The position numbers and the translations under genes were made by a program. A model generated the notes under the pieces. The model was given only the letters and a program-made list of their open reading frames with translations, did no database searches and was not told the DNA's origin. From positions 1 to 64,000 of the forward strand of contig NZ_JAAGVY010000009.1 of NCBI RefSeq assembly GCF_010686655.1: 64,000 nt of DNA, in the 5' to 3' direction. This DNA comes from Cryomorpha ignava (GTDB lineage: Bacteria; Bacteroidota; Bacteroidia; Flavobacteriales_D; Cryomorphaceae). Shown here one piece after another: positions 46,179-55,652 of this stretch; the first letter of the stretch is position 1; each line of letters opens with the position of its first letter.

Positions 46179-46205
46179 CACCGCAGAAAAATACTTCCTG
46201 CGGTG
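46179..46205 (-). terminator. Terminator of the FG-GAP/ASPIC gene
   Basis: CACCGCAG (minus strand, complement of 46198-46205) pairs with CTGCGGTG (complement of 46179-46186) over an 11-nt loop, followed by TTTCTT on the minus strand. Located 27 nt after the stop at 46233. Confidence 0.75.
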
Positions 46206-46232
46206 GTCTTTTATGGCTGCTCTATAAGGAAT

Positions 46233-48236
46233 TTACTCCTTAATTATCTTTTGCTCTACACGTTGTCCATCGGCTATAAGCTGTAGCAAATAAGCGCCCG
46301 AACTAAGTGAAGAAATATTGATTGACTTACCGCTCATTGTTCCTTGTTGAACGCGTTTTCCATTTAAATCAAAAATAGTGTAAGTCAATAAATTATAGGT
46401 GTTTGGTGATTCAACAATAATGTAATTGCGGGCAGGATTTGGGAAAATCAAAAATGGCTCGGCAGCATTTTCATTCAAACCTACGGGAGATGTTTCCATC
46501 CCTTCTACTGCCAGCAGGGTGGTATTAATGTCTGGATTTACATGTACGTCAACATTGCCGGAAGGCCATGCCACAACTACGCTGTCAATTATCTGTTCCT
46601 GTCCCAGACCAAAATGGGCGGTGAGGCTACTCATATACTTAAATCCGTCGCCGCTAAATATCTGTCGCATAAAATTGCCCGAAGGTGTATAAACGGTAAT
46701 TATTGCGCCTACTCCACTTAGGTTGCTCTCTGTACCCTGCGGTACAACCTTTATGTAATTGTTGTCATTTCCCTGATTGATATAAAGTGTTCCTCCATTT
46801 ACAATATCCAGAAAACCGTCGTTGTTCAAATCTCCGACAGGACCGTTTCCGGGATCGAATTCAATTTGGGTAAAGGTCATATCGCCATTGTTGTGCATAA
46901 AGGAATTGCCCATACCGAGAACATCTACAAATCCATCATTATCAAAGTCATGACAAATGTTTTCAATGCTCGTTCCGGTTACATTGTCAATACCGCTACC
47001 TGCGGTAATATCTGTAAAAGTCCCACCATCATTTCTAAGCAATTTGTGGGTACCGTCTGCAAATGAGCTTGCGCCAATAAGGATGTCGAAGTCGCCATCG
47101 TTGTCGTAATCGCCCCAGGCCGACGACCAGGTTTGAATAGAGTCATTAAGGCTAAGCGTTTCAGCAATTTCGGTGTAAGTACCGTCGCCATTATTTCTGT
47201 GCAGCTCATTTATACGTGCCGGTGAGTTTCCACCGCGGCATTTTGATATAAAAAGGTCAATATCTCCATCCATATCATAATCTACCCATAGCGAACCGTA
47301 ATTTCCGCCAGTCTCTACATCGCCAAGGCCTCCCTGATTAAAGGTAAGCGAATCGTTTTCGTTATTGATATAGTAAACATTGGGATCAACATCGTGGCAA
47401 ATAAAAGCATCAAGGTAACCGTCGTTGTTGATATCCACACAATTTGATCGTTGCGAAAAAATGTAATTATTATCGGTAAAGTGCGTGTAAGCAGTGCCAT
47501 TTTCATTGGCAAACATAAACGAAACGCCCTGACCACCACCAAAAATGAGGTCATTATATCCATTGCCATCTAAATCGCCCGCAGCCATACTCCATGAAGG
47601 GAGATAAGTGGGGGTAACGGTGGGTAATATCTGAAAATCGAGCGAACCATCAGGCTGCTGATAAGAGATTTGAATGTCTCTGTCTTGAAACGAAACGCCG
47701 ACAACATCATCCAGATGGTCGCCATTCATATCTACAACACCCAGCTTGGTTCCATCGCCGCTTAAATTTACAGGAGTAAAACCAAGAAGTGGTGGTACAT
47801 ATTCCATTTCAGAAATTTCAAAGTCAAATCCGTAGTGGCTATATCTATTATCCCAGGCGATATAAACTGTCATATCTTCGGGCAAAAAAACTTGGAGGTA
47901 AGTGAGCGTGCTGGAACCTCCATCATCATTGTACGCCAGGCAATTAAGGTCATCGCAAGTTCCGGTAAAAACGTTTAGCCGTGTATCAACACCTAAATTT
48001 TGTGAAAAGTCTGACGAAATCACCAGTATAATATCTTCGGAAGCTGTGTAGGTGTACCACTCCGCGTGGGTTACTTCTGAGCTAAACCCGAAGCATGAAT
48101 TCTCGGGGGGCGCACCATCTAGTGTATCTACTACTGTGTAAATTCCCGGAACTACCACTAAGGCACTGTCGCAGGAATTCTGCGCAGAAACAGCAATAGA
48201 TAGGGTTAAGGCTGATAAGAGTAAAGCAATTTTCAT
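46233..48236 (-). CDS. Secreted FG-GAP/VCBS repeat protein with ASPIC/UnbV and T9SS type A domains
   Basis: 667 aa from ATG 48236 (the codon at 48245 is TTG). Signal peptide MKIALLLSALTLSIAVSAQ. Then a PPC-like beta-sandwich (about 20-150), seven or so FG-GAP/VCBS blades with calcium-binding DxNxDGxxD loops (for example VDINNDGYLDAFI, DYDNDGDFDILIG), an ASPIC/UnbV domain (about 495-575, GVGAIITVYTPSG ... VVVAWPSG) and a T9SS type A sorting domain (FPNPARNYI ... EQKIIKE). Integrin-like extracellular propeller; ligand unknown. Confidence 0.93.
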   Translation of the reverse strand: MKIALLLSALTLSIAVSAQNSCDSALVVVPGIYTVVDTLDGAPPENSCFGFSSEVTHAEWYTYTASEDIILVISSDFSQNLGVDTRLNVFTGTCDDLNCLAYNDDGGSSTLTYLQVFLPEDMTVYIAWDNRYSHYGFDFEISEMEYVPPLLGFTPVNLSGDGTKLGVVDMNGDHLDDVVGVSFQDRDIQISYQQPDGSLDFQILPTVTPTYLPSWSMAAGDLDGNGYNDLIFGGGQGVSFMFANENGTAYTHFTDNNYIFSQRSNCVDINNDGYLDAFICHDVDPNVYYINNENDSLTFNQGGLGDVETGGNYGSLWVDYDMDGDIDLFISKCRGGNSPARINELHRNNGDGTYTEIAETLSLNDSIQTWSSAWGDYDNDGDFDILIGASSFADGTHKLLRNDGGTFTDITAGSGIDNVTGTSIENICHDFDNDGFVDVLGMGNSFMHNNGDMTFTQIEFDPGNGPVGDLNNDGFLDIVNGGTLYINQGNDNNYIKVVPQGTESNLSGVGAIITVYTPSGNFMRQIFSGDGFKYMSSLTAHFGLGQEQIIDSVVVAWPSGNVDVHVNPDINTTLLAVEGMETSPVGLNENAAEPFLIFPNPARNYIIVESPNTYNLLTYTIFDLNGKRVQQGTMSGKSINISSLSSGAYLLQLIADGQRVEQKIIKE

Positions 48237-48278
48237 AGGTTTCAAATTTTAGGTTAATAATTAGTTAAAAGCTATTTA

Positions 48279-49373
48279 CTAGCAGGGGTTTAATGATTCA
48301 ATGTATTCGTAAATGAGTTGTAAACCTTCTTCGTGTACCACAGACCGTCCGAGAAGTGGCATGCGCACTTCTTCATCAATGGAGTTTAGTCTGAAGAACA
48401 AGGCAGACTTATTGGACTTGCCGCCGGCGATCACATAATTTAAATCAGAATTAATATAAACCTGCGATTCCATGCAGATGCCCATTATATCAGCATTCGT
48501 GGTTTCATTGTATCCAAATCTAATTTCTCTGTAGTCGCAATGGCTTCCGCTACGGTGGCAGTGAGCACAATTCATATCAAGGTATGAGCGCACCCGGTCT
48601 TCGAGCAGTTGGCTGGTATCATCCCATCTTACGGTTGTTACAATATTGGTGGGGTAATTGCTATCCAGATATCCCATTTCAACCCATTTAATGAGTTGGT
48701 TTTTAACCCCATCGGTGTATGCATAATCAGAATTGATATTTTGCGGTTTGGGGCCAATTGGAATCGGATTCTCATTTACTTTATGACAGGTAAGGCATTC
48801 AGATTGGTTGGGAATGCGATAATCTACAGTCATGGTAAGTCCGGCTTCATCTACAAAACTAATGTTGGTATTGCTACCTTCCATATCTAAAAAAGCTTCG
48901 GTTTGCTCGTCATTCCACACATATTCGGCAAATTGCCATTCATTGTTGAGCATATATAATACACGGGTTTCTATGACGCGCTTATCGTCAAGAGGTTGCA
49001 CGTGATCGTAGTAAAAATTCTTGATCAATATGGTTCCATCCGCGAAATTTAAAATGTTATGATCGCTCTCATAAGTGGCTTTTACAGAGTCTGGCATCCA
49101 GACAAAACGTGATTTTTTGGAATAATCGCTAAAAAGTGGTGTAATAACATCGTAGGGCAACACTCCCAATACGGGACTAAAATCGGCCATATTTCCCTCA
49201 AAAAAATTGTATTCAGAAAGAGTTTGATAAGGTACCTCATCGGGATTAAAAACCACAGGCGATGTAACTTCTACCGGCGATTTTGCAGGCGGTTCCGGTT
49301 CATCATCTTCACCGCATGATACAAAAATTGATGCGAGCATAAAAAGACTTGCGCCGAATAAATAATTCTTCAT
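48279..49373 (-). CDS. SO2930-type diheme c-type cytochrome lipoprotein
   Basis: 364 aa from ATG 49373. Lipobox MLASIFVSC (Cys about 20) after MKNYLFGASLF. Two haem c motifs: CLTCH (about residue 192) and CAHCH (about 269), with a distal Met in VRMPLLGRS as possible axial ligand. Architecture matches the SO2930 family described from Shewanella, often paired with a parallel beta-helix SO2946-type protein; that partner is not present here. Located 42 nt downstream of nothing else on this strand; the FG-GAP gene follows after 42 nt and may be co-transcribed. Confidence 0.88.
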   Translation of the reverse strand: MKNYLFGASLFMLASIFVSCGEDDEPEPPAKSPVEVTSPVVFNPDEVPYQTLSEYNFFEGNMADFSPVLGVLPYDVITPLFSDYSKKSRFVWMPDSVKATYESDHNILNFADGTILIKNFYYDHVQPLDDKRVIETRVLYMLNNEWQFAEYVWNDEQTEAFLDMEGSNTNISFVDEAGLTMTVDYRIPNQSECLTCHKVNENPIPIGPKPQNINSDYAYTDGVKNQLIKWVEMGYLDSNYPTNIVTTVRWDDTSQLLEDRVRSYLDMNCAHCHRSGSHCDYREIRFGYNETTNADIMGICMESQVYINSDLNYVIAGGKSNKSALFFRLNSIDEEVRMPLLGRSVVHEEGLQLIYEYIESLNPC

Positions 49374-49599
49374 AGTGAGCGTAAATTCAAACAATTAGTT
49401 AAGCGATAGCAAGCTATGAAAATATTTGGATAGGAAGTTTAAAAGGAAGTTATTTTTTTTTGTTTTAACGGATTATCAATTGGAATGTTAACATTAAAAT
49501 CAGAGTGGAAAAACGCTTCTTCTACTACTCTATTTGGCTCTCGATCCTTTAAGCACCAAAACATTTCTTACCTTTAGCTTTATAATCAGCAAATAAGAA

Positions 49600-49926
49600 A
49601 TGGGCTTTACCAAAGAAGAATTTTTTGCTTATTTATTGCTCTACGCGGCCAAGGCCGACTTTGTAGAAACCGCAGAAGAGAAAGCATATATTTTGAGTAA
49701 GGTTACACCAGAAGTTTACGGAAAAGTACACCGAATTTTTGAAAAAGATTCAGACTCAGAGCGCATTGAAGTGATGCTTGAAAATGTGCGAACTCACAAT
49801 TACAAGCAGAGTAGCCCTCAAGAATTGCTTGACGAGATAAAAGCCATCATGGCTTCAGACGGAGAGCTTGACGCTACCGAAAGAATGTATCTTATTGGCA
49901 TTAGAAGATTGATTATGAGTGCATAA
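49600..49926 (+). CDS. TerB-like small protein
   Basis: 108 aa, all helical, no signal. DGELDATERMYLIGIRRLI at the C-terminus and YAAKADFVETAEEKAYILSKV at the N-terminus resemble the two acidic metal-binding motifs of TerB/DUF533-like domains (D-G-x-x-x-x-E-x). Function unknown. It precedes mnmA by 148 nt with a promoter in between, so it is probably independently transcribed. Confidence 0.7.
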   Translation: MGFTKEEFFAYLLLYAAKADFVETAEEKAYILSKVTPEVYGKVHRIFEKDSDSERIEVMLENVRTHNYKQSSPQELLDEIKAIMASDGELDATERMYLIGIRRLIMSA

Positions 49927-50028
49927 TTGAGAGGTTTCGTTAATGGAGTTATTCCGAATAAAAGGAGCTTTAAGAAGTCGACTGCAAAGACTCTCCAAAT
50001 CTGACTATGTGTTTCAAACCAGATTCGG

Positions 50029-50055
50029 TTGGGTGCTATAAGTTGAGTAACTTTG
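50029..50055 (+). promoter_or_regulatory. Promoter of mnmA
   Basis: TTG at 50029-50031 and TAACTTTG at 50048-50055, 16 nt apart; exact -7 match. The leader to ATG 50075 would be about 15 nt. Confidence 0.45.
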
Positions 50056-50074
50056 CCCTTCAATTTTTATCAAA

Positions 50075-51241
50075 ATGAAGCGAGTAGTTGTTGGCCTTTC
50101 GGGCGGCGTTGATTCAAGCGTGGCTGCCTACCTTTTAAAAGAGCAGGGATACGATGTAATAGGCCTTTTTATGAAAAACTGGCATGACGAGTCGGTTATT
50201 ATAGCCAATGAATGTCCCTGGATAGAAGATAGTAACGATGCAATGCTCGTGGCGCAATCGCTGGGTATTCCATATCAGGTAATAGATTTGAGCGCTGAAT
50301 ACAAAGAGCGGATTGTTGACTATATGTTTGACGAATATGCGGCAGGTCGCACCCCAAATCCGGATGTACTGTGCAACCGCGAAATAAAGTTTGACACTTT
50401 TCTAAAAACTGCACTTAGCCTTGGTGCCGATTATGTTGCTACGGGGCACTACTGCCAAAAGGAAGAAATAGAAGTAGATGGAAAAAAGGTGTATCGCCTG
50501 CTTGCCGGAAAGGACAAGAATAAAGATCAAAGCTATTTTTTATGTCAGGTTACCCAGGAGCAGTTGAGCAAAGCCCTCTTCCCTATCGGTCATCTCGACA
50601 AATCTGAAGTGCGACGCATAGCCAAAGAGCAAGGATTGGTTACAGCCAATAAAAAAGATTCGCAGGGATTGTGCTTTGTGGGCAAGATAAGTCTGCCCGA
50701 TTTTTTGCAGCAGCAGCTCAAGCCAAAAGAAGGTGAGATTATTGAAATACCTGCCGATACGGTTTTAACCGTAAACGGAAATGGTGACGCAGAAGCGCTT
50801 ACCGAGTCGCATCATTTTACCGCCGCTCAAGGCGAAGTTGTGGGCAACCACCGCGGCGCGCACTATTTTACCATTGGCCAGCGAAAAGGACTGCAGGTAG
50901 GCGGAAAAGAAAAACCACTTTTTGTAATAGGTACTGATGTTGTCGAAAACCTGATTTATACAGGTCAGGGCGACGACCATCCAGGCTTGTACCGAAAAGG
51001 GCTGCGGGTAAAAGATTCAGAAATTCATTGGATTCGCCGCGACCTGGCTATGAAAGCTGGAGAAACGCGTTCTTACATGGTGCGTATTCGCTACCGTCAG
51101 GCGCTTGTTGATGCCGAACTTCGGTACGACGGCAATACCTTATTTGTTTTGTTTGCCGACGCACAACGCGGAGTGGCTCCTGGACAGTTTGTGGCCTGGT
51201 ATGAGGGTGAGGAACTTATTGGGTCGGGGGTTATCGAATAG
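50075..51241 (+). CDS. mnmA: tRNA-specific 2-thiouridylase MnmA
   Basis: 388 aa, 20 longer than E. coli MnmA. PP-loop SGGVDSS (residues about 9-15); catalytic Cys pair in [12 protein letters not shown] (about 100) and DSQGLCFVG (about 199); ATP/tRNA motif GHYCQ; barrel region [13 protein letters not shown]. It thiolates U34 of Lys, Glu and Gln tRNAs. Extra residues lie around 225-245 ([20 protein letters not shown]). The stop TAG (51239-51241) is the first word of a TAGTCGCGAGTCTCGAG repeat. Confidence 0.97.
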   Translation: MKRVVVGLSGGVDSSVAAYLLKEQGYDVIGLFMKNWHDESVIIANECPWIEDSNDAMLVAQSLGIPYQVIDLSAEYKERIVDYMFDEYAAGRTPNPDVLCNREIKFDTFLKTALSLGADYVATGHYCQKEEIEVDGKKVYRLLAGKDKNKDQSYFLCQVTQEQLSKALFPIGHLDKSEVRRIAKEQGLVTANKKDSQGLCFVGKISLPDFLQQQLKPKEGEIIEIPADTVLTVNGNGDAEALTESHHFTAAQGEVVGNHRGAHYFTIGQRKGLQVGGKEKPLFVIGTDVVENLIYTGQGDDHPGLYRKGLRVKDSEIHWIRRDLAMKAGETRSYMVRIRYRQALVDAELRYDGNTLFVLFADAQRGVAPGQFVAWYEGEELIGSGVIE

Positions 51242-51435
51242 TCGCGAGTCTCGAGTCGCTAGTCGCGAGGCACGAGCTGTAAGCTGCAAGCCGAAAGCTT
51301 CAAGCCACAAGCTGATGATGCCTAGTTTACACTGATCAGATCATATTACTTCTTGTTCATTAATTTGCACAGATTACATCTGGATTTTGCACTTTACAAA
51401 TAGCTTAAAGCTTAAGGCTTAAAGCTTGAAGCTAT
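51239..51435. repeat. TAGTCGCGAGTCTCGAG and AAGCTT-type repeats after mnmA
   Basis: 51239-51272 is TAGTCGCGAGTCTCGAGTCG then CTAGTCGCGAGG, beginning with the mnmA stop codon; 51275-51312 continues as AGCTGTAAGCTGCAAGCC / AAGCTTCAAGCCACAAGCT. A further AGCTTAAAGCTTAAGGCTTA-type block is at 51402-51435. Confidence 0.75.
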
Positions 51436-51492
51436 TTCAAACTCTTTCCTTTAAATGATTATCTTTAGGCTAAAATCACAAAGTACATACAT

Positions 51493-51765
51493 ATGAAAAG
51501 GAAATTTGCGAATGGCCAAAAAACGTATGATTTGACTAGAGATCACCTCACTTACTTTTTCAAAGATGGAAAGGTGAAGGCCGCAGGTGCTTACAGAAAC
51601 GATAAAATGGAAGGGGAATGGAAGTTTTACCGCATAACAGGTGACCTGTGGCAGGTAGGGAATTTTGAAAACGGAGATAAACACGGTTCGTGGATTCGGT
51701 ATGACAAGAACGGTAAACCGGAAACAGAAGTGAAGTTTGAAAAAGGTAAAAAGCTAAAATCATAA
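51493..51765 (+). CDS. Small MORN/YwqK-type repeat protein
   Basis: 90 aa, no signal. Three MORN_2-like turns: LTYFFKDGKVKAAGAYRNDKMEG, EWKFYRITGDLWQVGNFENGDKHG and SWIRYDKNGKPETEVKFEKGKK. Unlike the secreted 337-aa relative at 39648 it is cytosolic. First gene of a series with the DUF1801 and methyltransferase genes (12 nt gap). A TATCTTTA box is at 51460-51467. Confidence 0.8.
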   Translation: MKRKFANGQKTYDLTRDHLTYFFKDGKVKAAGAYRNDKMEGEWKFYRITGDLWQVGNFENGDKHGSWIRYDKNGKPETEVKFEKGKKLKS

Positions 51766-51777
51766 AACGCCGAAAAA

Positions 51778-52137
51778 ATGGAAAGCGTAAAGACATATAT
51801 TGATAGTTTCCCGAAAGACGTTCAGAAACAACTGAACCAGGTAAGGCAAACAATTTTGCAAATCGCACCACTCGCCGATGAGGATATAAGTTATAAAATG
51901 CCTGCTTATAAGCTGAATGGAAAACCACTTGTTTATTTTGCCGGGTTTAAAAATCACATTGGCTTCTACGCCACACCCAGTGGTCACAAAGCTTTCGCCA
52001 AAGAACTGTCCTTTTTTAAACAGGGTAAAGGCTCTGTGCAGTTTCCGCTTGATAAACCTATGCCGCTCAATCTAATTGCGCGGATTACCCGATTTCGTGT
52101 TGACGAGAATGAAGCAAACAAAGCGGTAGTAGAATGA
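51778..52137 (+). CDS. DUF1801/YdhG-type protein
   Basis: 119 aa. YIDSFPKDVQKQLNQVRQTI, ISYKMPAYKLNGKPLVYFAGFKNHIGFY and the closing PLNLIARITRFRVDEN are typical of the YdhG/YobT (DUF1801) family, related to frataxin-like folds. Role in iron handling has been suggested for YdhG relatives. Stop overlaps the start of the methyltransferase gene (ATGA). Confidence 0.9.
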   Translation: MESVKTYIDSFPKDVQKQLNQVRQTILQIAPLADEDISYKMPAYKLNGKPLVYFAGFKNHIGFYATPSGHKAFAKELSFFKQGKGSVQFPLDKPMPLNLIARITRFRVDENEANKAVVE

Positions 52138-52937
52138 GCGACTCAAAAGATTATCTGGAAGTAAACAGGCAAACGTGGAATGAGAAAACAAAATCGCATG
52201 TTGGATCTGATTTTTATGACCAGAAAAATTTCCTTGCCGGAAAGTCGTCGCTTAACCAAATAGAGCTCGACCTTTTGGGAGATGTTAAAGGCATGTCCAT
52301 TCTCCACCTTCAGTGCCATTTTGGGCAAGATTCTATTTCGCTTTCGCGGATGGGTGCGCATGTTACAGGCATTGACTTTAGTGATACTGCTATTGCCGAA
52401 GCAGAAAAATTTGCCAAGCAAGTGGGTGCTGATACCCGTTTTGTTTGTTGCGATGTATATAGCCTTCCACAAATGCTTACCGGCAATTTTGACTTTGTTT
52501 TTACCAGTTACGGCACAATAGGCTGGTTGCCCGATATAGATAAATGGGCTGGAGTTGTTGCACATTACCTAAAACCCGGCGGTAGCTTTATTATGGCCGA
52601 GTTTCACCCTGTAGTTTGGATGTTTGACAATGACTTTAAAGAAATTCAATACCGTTATTTCAACGATCAGCCCATTTTAGAAACCGAAACCGGTACTTAC
52701 GCCGAGAAAGATGCGCCAATACGAACCAAAACCATTACCTGGAACCACGCGCTTGGCGAAGTCTGCACAGCCCTTAACAATCACGGAATCGCCCTCACGC
52801 AGCTTCGTGAATTTGATTATTCGCCCTACAATATTTTTCCGGATAGCGAAGAATATGAACCGGGAAAATTCAGAATGAAGAAATTCGGCAATAAGTTGCC
52901 ACTCATTTATGCCCTTTCGGGAATAAAGCGGGATTGA
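52134..52937 (+). CDS. Class I SAM-dependent methyltransferase
   Basis: 267 aa. SAM-binding motif ILHLQCHFGQDSISLSRMGAHVTGIDFSDTAI (about 48-80; the usual GxGxG is replaced by QCHFGQ), motif FVCCDVYSLP and DFVFTSYGTIGWLPDI. Matches the Methyltransf_11/25-type proteins of about 260 aa common in Bacteroidota. Substrate unknown. Translationally coupled to the DUF1801 gene. Confidence 0.9.
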   Translation: MSDSKDYLEVNRQTWNEKTKSHVGSDFYDQKNFLAGKSSLNQIELDLLGDVKGMSILHLQCHFGQDSISLSRMGAHVTGIDFSDTAIAEAEKFAKQVGADTRFVCCDVYSLPQMLTGNFDFVFTSYGTIGWLPDIDKWAGVVAHYLKPGGSFIMAEFHPVVWMFDNDFKEIQYRYFNDQPILETETGTYAEKDAPIRTKTITWNHALGEVCTALNNHGIALTQLREFDYSPYNIFPDSEEYEPGKFRMKKFGNKLPLIYALSGIKRD

Positions 52938-52997
52938 GATTATCACTTATTAAAACCAAGCTCATTGCGACCGGTTACAGCCAGCTAATCGCAGGGT

Positions 52998-55112
52998 CTA
53001 TTTAATAAGCTCCAGCGCCTTACCAACCTCTACAACAGGAAGTTGACAAACCCTCTCGCGGCATACAAAAATGGTCGCCTCCCCATGTAGCAGTTTATTT
53101 TCGAGCAGCGGAAGATTTTCTTTTTCACCTCCCATAAAGATCGACATCGGCAAATATTCCTTCTGCATGGCCATACTTTTTGGCAAAAACCCTTCGCCTA
53201 TTATTGCCACTTCGTAAGATCCGTAGCTCAGCTGACCCATTAGCAAGGCCCAATTGGCATAATACGGGCCTCCACTTTCTATTTCGTCTTGCAAATGCCC
53301 AAGCATTTCAACACACATTTCTCGGTAATCCTCATCATAATAAAATATACTTAATTTGTATAATACATTTGCTATTACCGAGTTTGAAGCCGGGATTACA
53401 TTATCGGCAATTTCCATTTTTCGGGCTATCAGGGTTTCAGAACTATTGGAAGTGTAGTAAAACATACCGCTCTCATCATTCCTGAAATGAGCAATGCTGT
53501 AATCTGCCAACCCTTTAGCCAGAGTGAGCCAGTGCAAATCAAATGTTGCCTCATAAAGCTTAATATAGCTTTCGGCAAGCAGGCTGTAGTCATCAAGAAA
53601 AGCAGGAATATCGGCATCGCCATTGCGATAATTTCTCAAAAGGCTCCCATCTTTCTGAAGCATGTTTTTCTCTAAAAAGCGAGCATTCTTCAGAGCTGCG
53701 TCCAGGTAGGCTTCATTGCCAAGAGCTAGATAAGCGTCAATATATCCCTTCAGCATCAGCGCATTCCAGCCGGCAAGCACCTTATCGTCGGTACTGGGTC
53801 TCTCCTTATTTGCGCGAGCATCGAGCAGTAGTTTATTCGCCTTGTCACGCATTTCTTTCCACTGTATTTCGGTTAAGTTATGCCTTTCGGCGAAGGCGCT
53901 ATTCTCGATATCCCGGTATAGAATATTTCTGCCGCTCTCCCAGTTTCCCGAAGTTTTTACGTTGTAGTAATCTATCATCAGCCCGGCGAGTTCAGCATTT
54001 AAAATGGCTTTAATTTCAGACTCTGTCCATATGTAAAATATGCCTTCTTCGCCTTCGCTATCGGCATTGAGCGACGAATAAAACCCACCATCTTTATTGG
54101 TCAATTCGCGTTTTATAAATTCCAGTGTTTGTCTGATCACCTCTGCATATTCCTCATTCTTAGTGAGTTTATACGCATTGGCGTAAAGACTCACCAGTTG
54201 ACCGTTATCGTAGAGCATTTTTTCAAAATGGGGGGCAAACCAGTTTTCATCGGTGCTATATCGGGCAAACCCACCTCCTATCTGATCGTAAATTCCGCCC
54301 TTGGCCATTTCAGTAAGAGTCGTATTCACCGCCTCCAGCGCTTTTTCATTTCCGGTAAGGTAATGGTACTGCAATAAAAACTCCCATCCGGCGGGCAGTG
54401 GAAACTTTGGCGACCGGCTATATCCGCCTTTTTTATAATCTATCATTCCCTCCCATTTCTTAAAAATGGCATCGTAGTCAGCTTCCTCAAATTCCGACAC
54501 ATTCACCGCCGCAACCCGTATAACTTCCTGATCGGCAATGCCACTAGTTAGATTATCGGCCTGTTTCACTACCTCATCCTTTTGTGTTTTATACGCATCT
54601 GACATTTGCTCCAATACCTCCAACCAATTCTCTTTTGGATAATAGGTTCCTGCATAATAAGGCCTCCCATCAGGAAGCGCAAAAGCATTGAGCGGCCAGC
54701 CGCCACGACCATTTATTATCTGGGCAGCATTCATGTATATTTGATCGATATCGGGTCGTTCTTCGCGATCTATTTTTATGTTGACAAAATTGTCGTTCAT
54801 CCACCGTGCCACCGTTGTATCCATAAAAGATTCGTGCTCCATCACATGGCACCAGTGGCATGCGGCGTACCCTATACTTATTAGCAAAGGCACATCACGA
54901 GCTTCGGCTTCCGCCAATGCGGCCTCATTCCACTCATGCCAGTGCACCGGGTTATCGGCGTGTTGTTGCAAATAGGGGCTTTTAGCATTGGCCAGCTGAT
55001 TTCCAGATCCGGCTGTTTTTTCATGGGTTTCCTGTGGTTTCGTCTGGGCACAGCTACTTAGCATCATGAAATGAAAAACAAAGGATATGAAAAGTATTTT
55101 TTTAAAGGTCAT
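52998..55112 (-). CDS. DUF255/SPATA20-like thioredoxin-domain protein with a lipoprotein signal
   Basis: 704 aa. Lipobox MMLSSC (Cys21). Thioredoxin-like DUF255 domain (about 40-200) with SPYLQQHADNPVHWHEW and the CHWC motif in AACHWCHVMEHESF (about 90), then a six-hairpin alpha/alpha barrel (about 230-640; GGGFARYSTDENWFAPHFEKMLYDNGQL is diagnostic). Homologues (YyaL, SPATA20) are usually cytosolic without a signal; the lipoprotein form implies action outside the inner membrane. Possible roles are disulfide chemistry or sugar epimerisation; neither is shown. Confidence 0.92.
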   Translation of the reverse strand: MTFKKILFISFVFHFMMLSSCAQTKPQETHEKTAGSGNQLANAKSPYLQQHADNPVHWHEWNEAALAEAEARDVPLLISIGYAACHWCHVMEHESFMDTTVARWMNDNFVNIKIDREERPDIDQIYMNAAQIINGRGGWPLNAFALPDGRPYYAGTYYPKENWLEVLEQMSDAYKTQKDEVVKQADNLTSGIADQEVIRVAAVNVSEFEEADYDAIFKKWEGMIDYKKGGYSRSPKFPLPAGWEFLLQYHYLTGNEKALEAVNTTLTEMAKGGIYDQIGGGFARYSTDENWFAPHFEKMLYDNGQLVSLYANAYKLTKNEEYAEVIRQTLEFIKRELTNKDGGFYSSLNADSEGEEGIFYIWTESEIKAILNAELAGLMIDYYNVKTSGNWESGRNILYRDIENSAFAERHNLTEIQWKEMRDKANKLLLDARANKERPSTDDKVLAGWNALMLKGYIDAYLALGNEAYLDAALKNARFLEKNMLQKDGSLLRNYRNGDADIPAFLDDYSLLAESYIKLYEATFDLHWLTLAKGLADYSIAHFRNDESGMFYYTSNSSETLIARKMEIADNVIPASNSVIANVLYKLSIFYYDEDYREMCVEMLGHLQDEIESGGPYYANWALLMGQLSYGSYEVAIIGEGFLPKSMAMQKEYLPMSIFMGGEKENLPLLENKLLHGEATIFVCRERVCQLPVVEVGKALELIK

Positions 55113-55363
55113 AATTCGGTTTTATGGCTTCCTAGTGAAGCTGTATGCTTTGAAGTTTATTCTTGGCAAGGTAGTATTTCTTGTTTTGGGGTTTGTTAAA
55201 TGGGGGTGGGATGATTTGGATCGGACGAATTACTTTTCCTTGAACTCGGTTAATTAGAATGTTGTTCTTGTACTGAATGAGGTTCTAATTTTATCTAGGA
55301 GCTTTAGAAATATGAGTTGAGATTAATAATATTGTAAAGTTCATACTTCTTTGGGATGTGTAA
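55113..55363. other. Intergenic region between divergent genes
   Basis: AT-rich, no gene. It must hold promoters for the DUF255 gene (minus) and the HigBA-like pair (plus); no exact TAnnTTTG was found. Confidence 0.4.
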
Positions 55364-55651
55364 GTGGTATCAACCATCAAAAAAAATTTAAATCTAGCTT
55401 TTAGAGTGAGTAGTTATGCCGAATGGGATAAAAAAACAAATGTAAAAATGACTCGTCCCGATGCTGATTGTGTGCATAGCGATGGATTTTACTTTTTTAA
55501 TATTAATATTCACAGAACAATGATTCTGATAGTTTTTGAGGATAATGAAGCGACTGTTATCTGGGGCGGTTCTCATGATGGATTTAATAATATTTTCAAA
55601 GGCAACAAAGCCACAATTGAAAAATGGTTAAGAACTCAAAGTTTGATATAA
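55364..55651 (+). CDS. HigB-like toxin, possibly N-terminally shortened
   Basis: 95 aa from GTG 55364; an in-frame TAA directly precedes it. The part from AEWDKKTNVKMTRPDADCVHS onward follows the HigB (RelE-superfamily) plan: ADxV segment, FYFFNINIHRTMILIVF strands and GGSHDGFNNIFK...TIEKWL. HigB toxins cut mRNA at the ribosome. The N-terminal helix seems about 15 residues short. An ATG at 55356 in the +1 frame reads MCKWYQPSKKI before a stop at a run of eight A (55380-55387), so a frameshift there is possible. Followed by the antitoxin gene after 1 nt. Confidence 0.6.
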   Translation: MVSTIKKNLNLAFRVSSYAEWDKKTNVKMTRPDADCVHSDGFYFFNINIHRTMILIVFEDNEATVIWGGSHDGFNNIFKGNKATIEKWLRTQSLI

Positions 55652-55652
55652 A

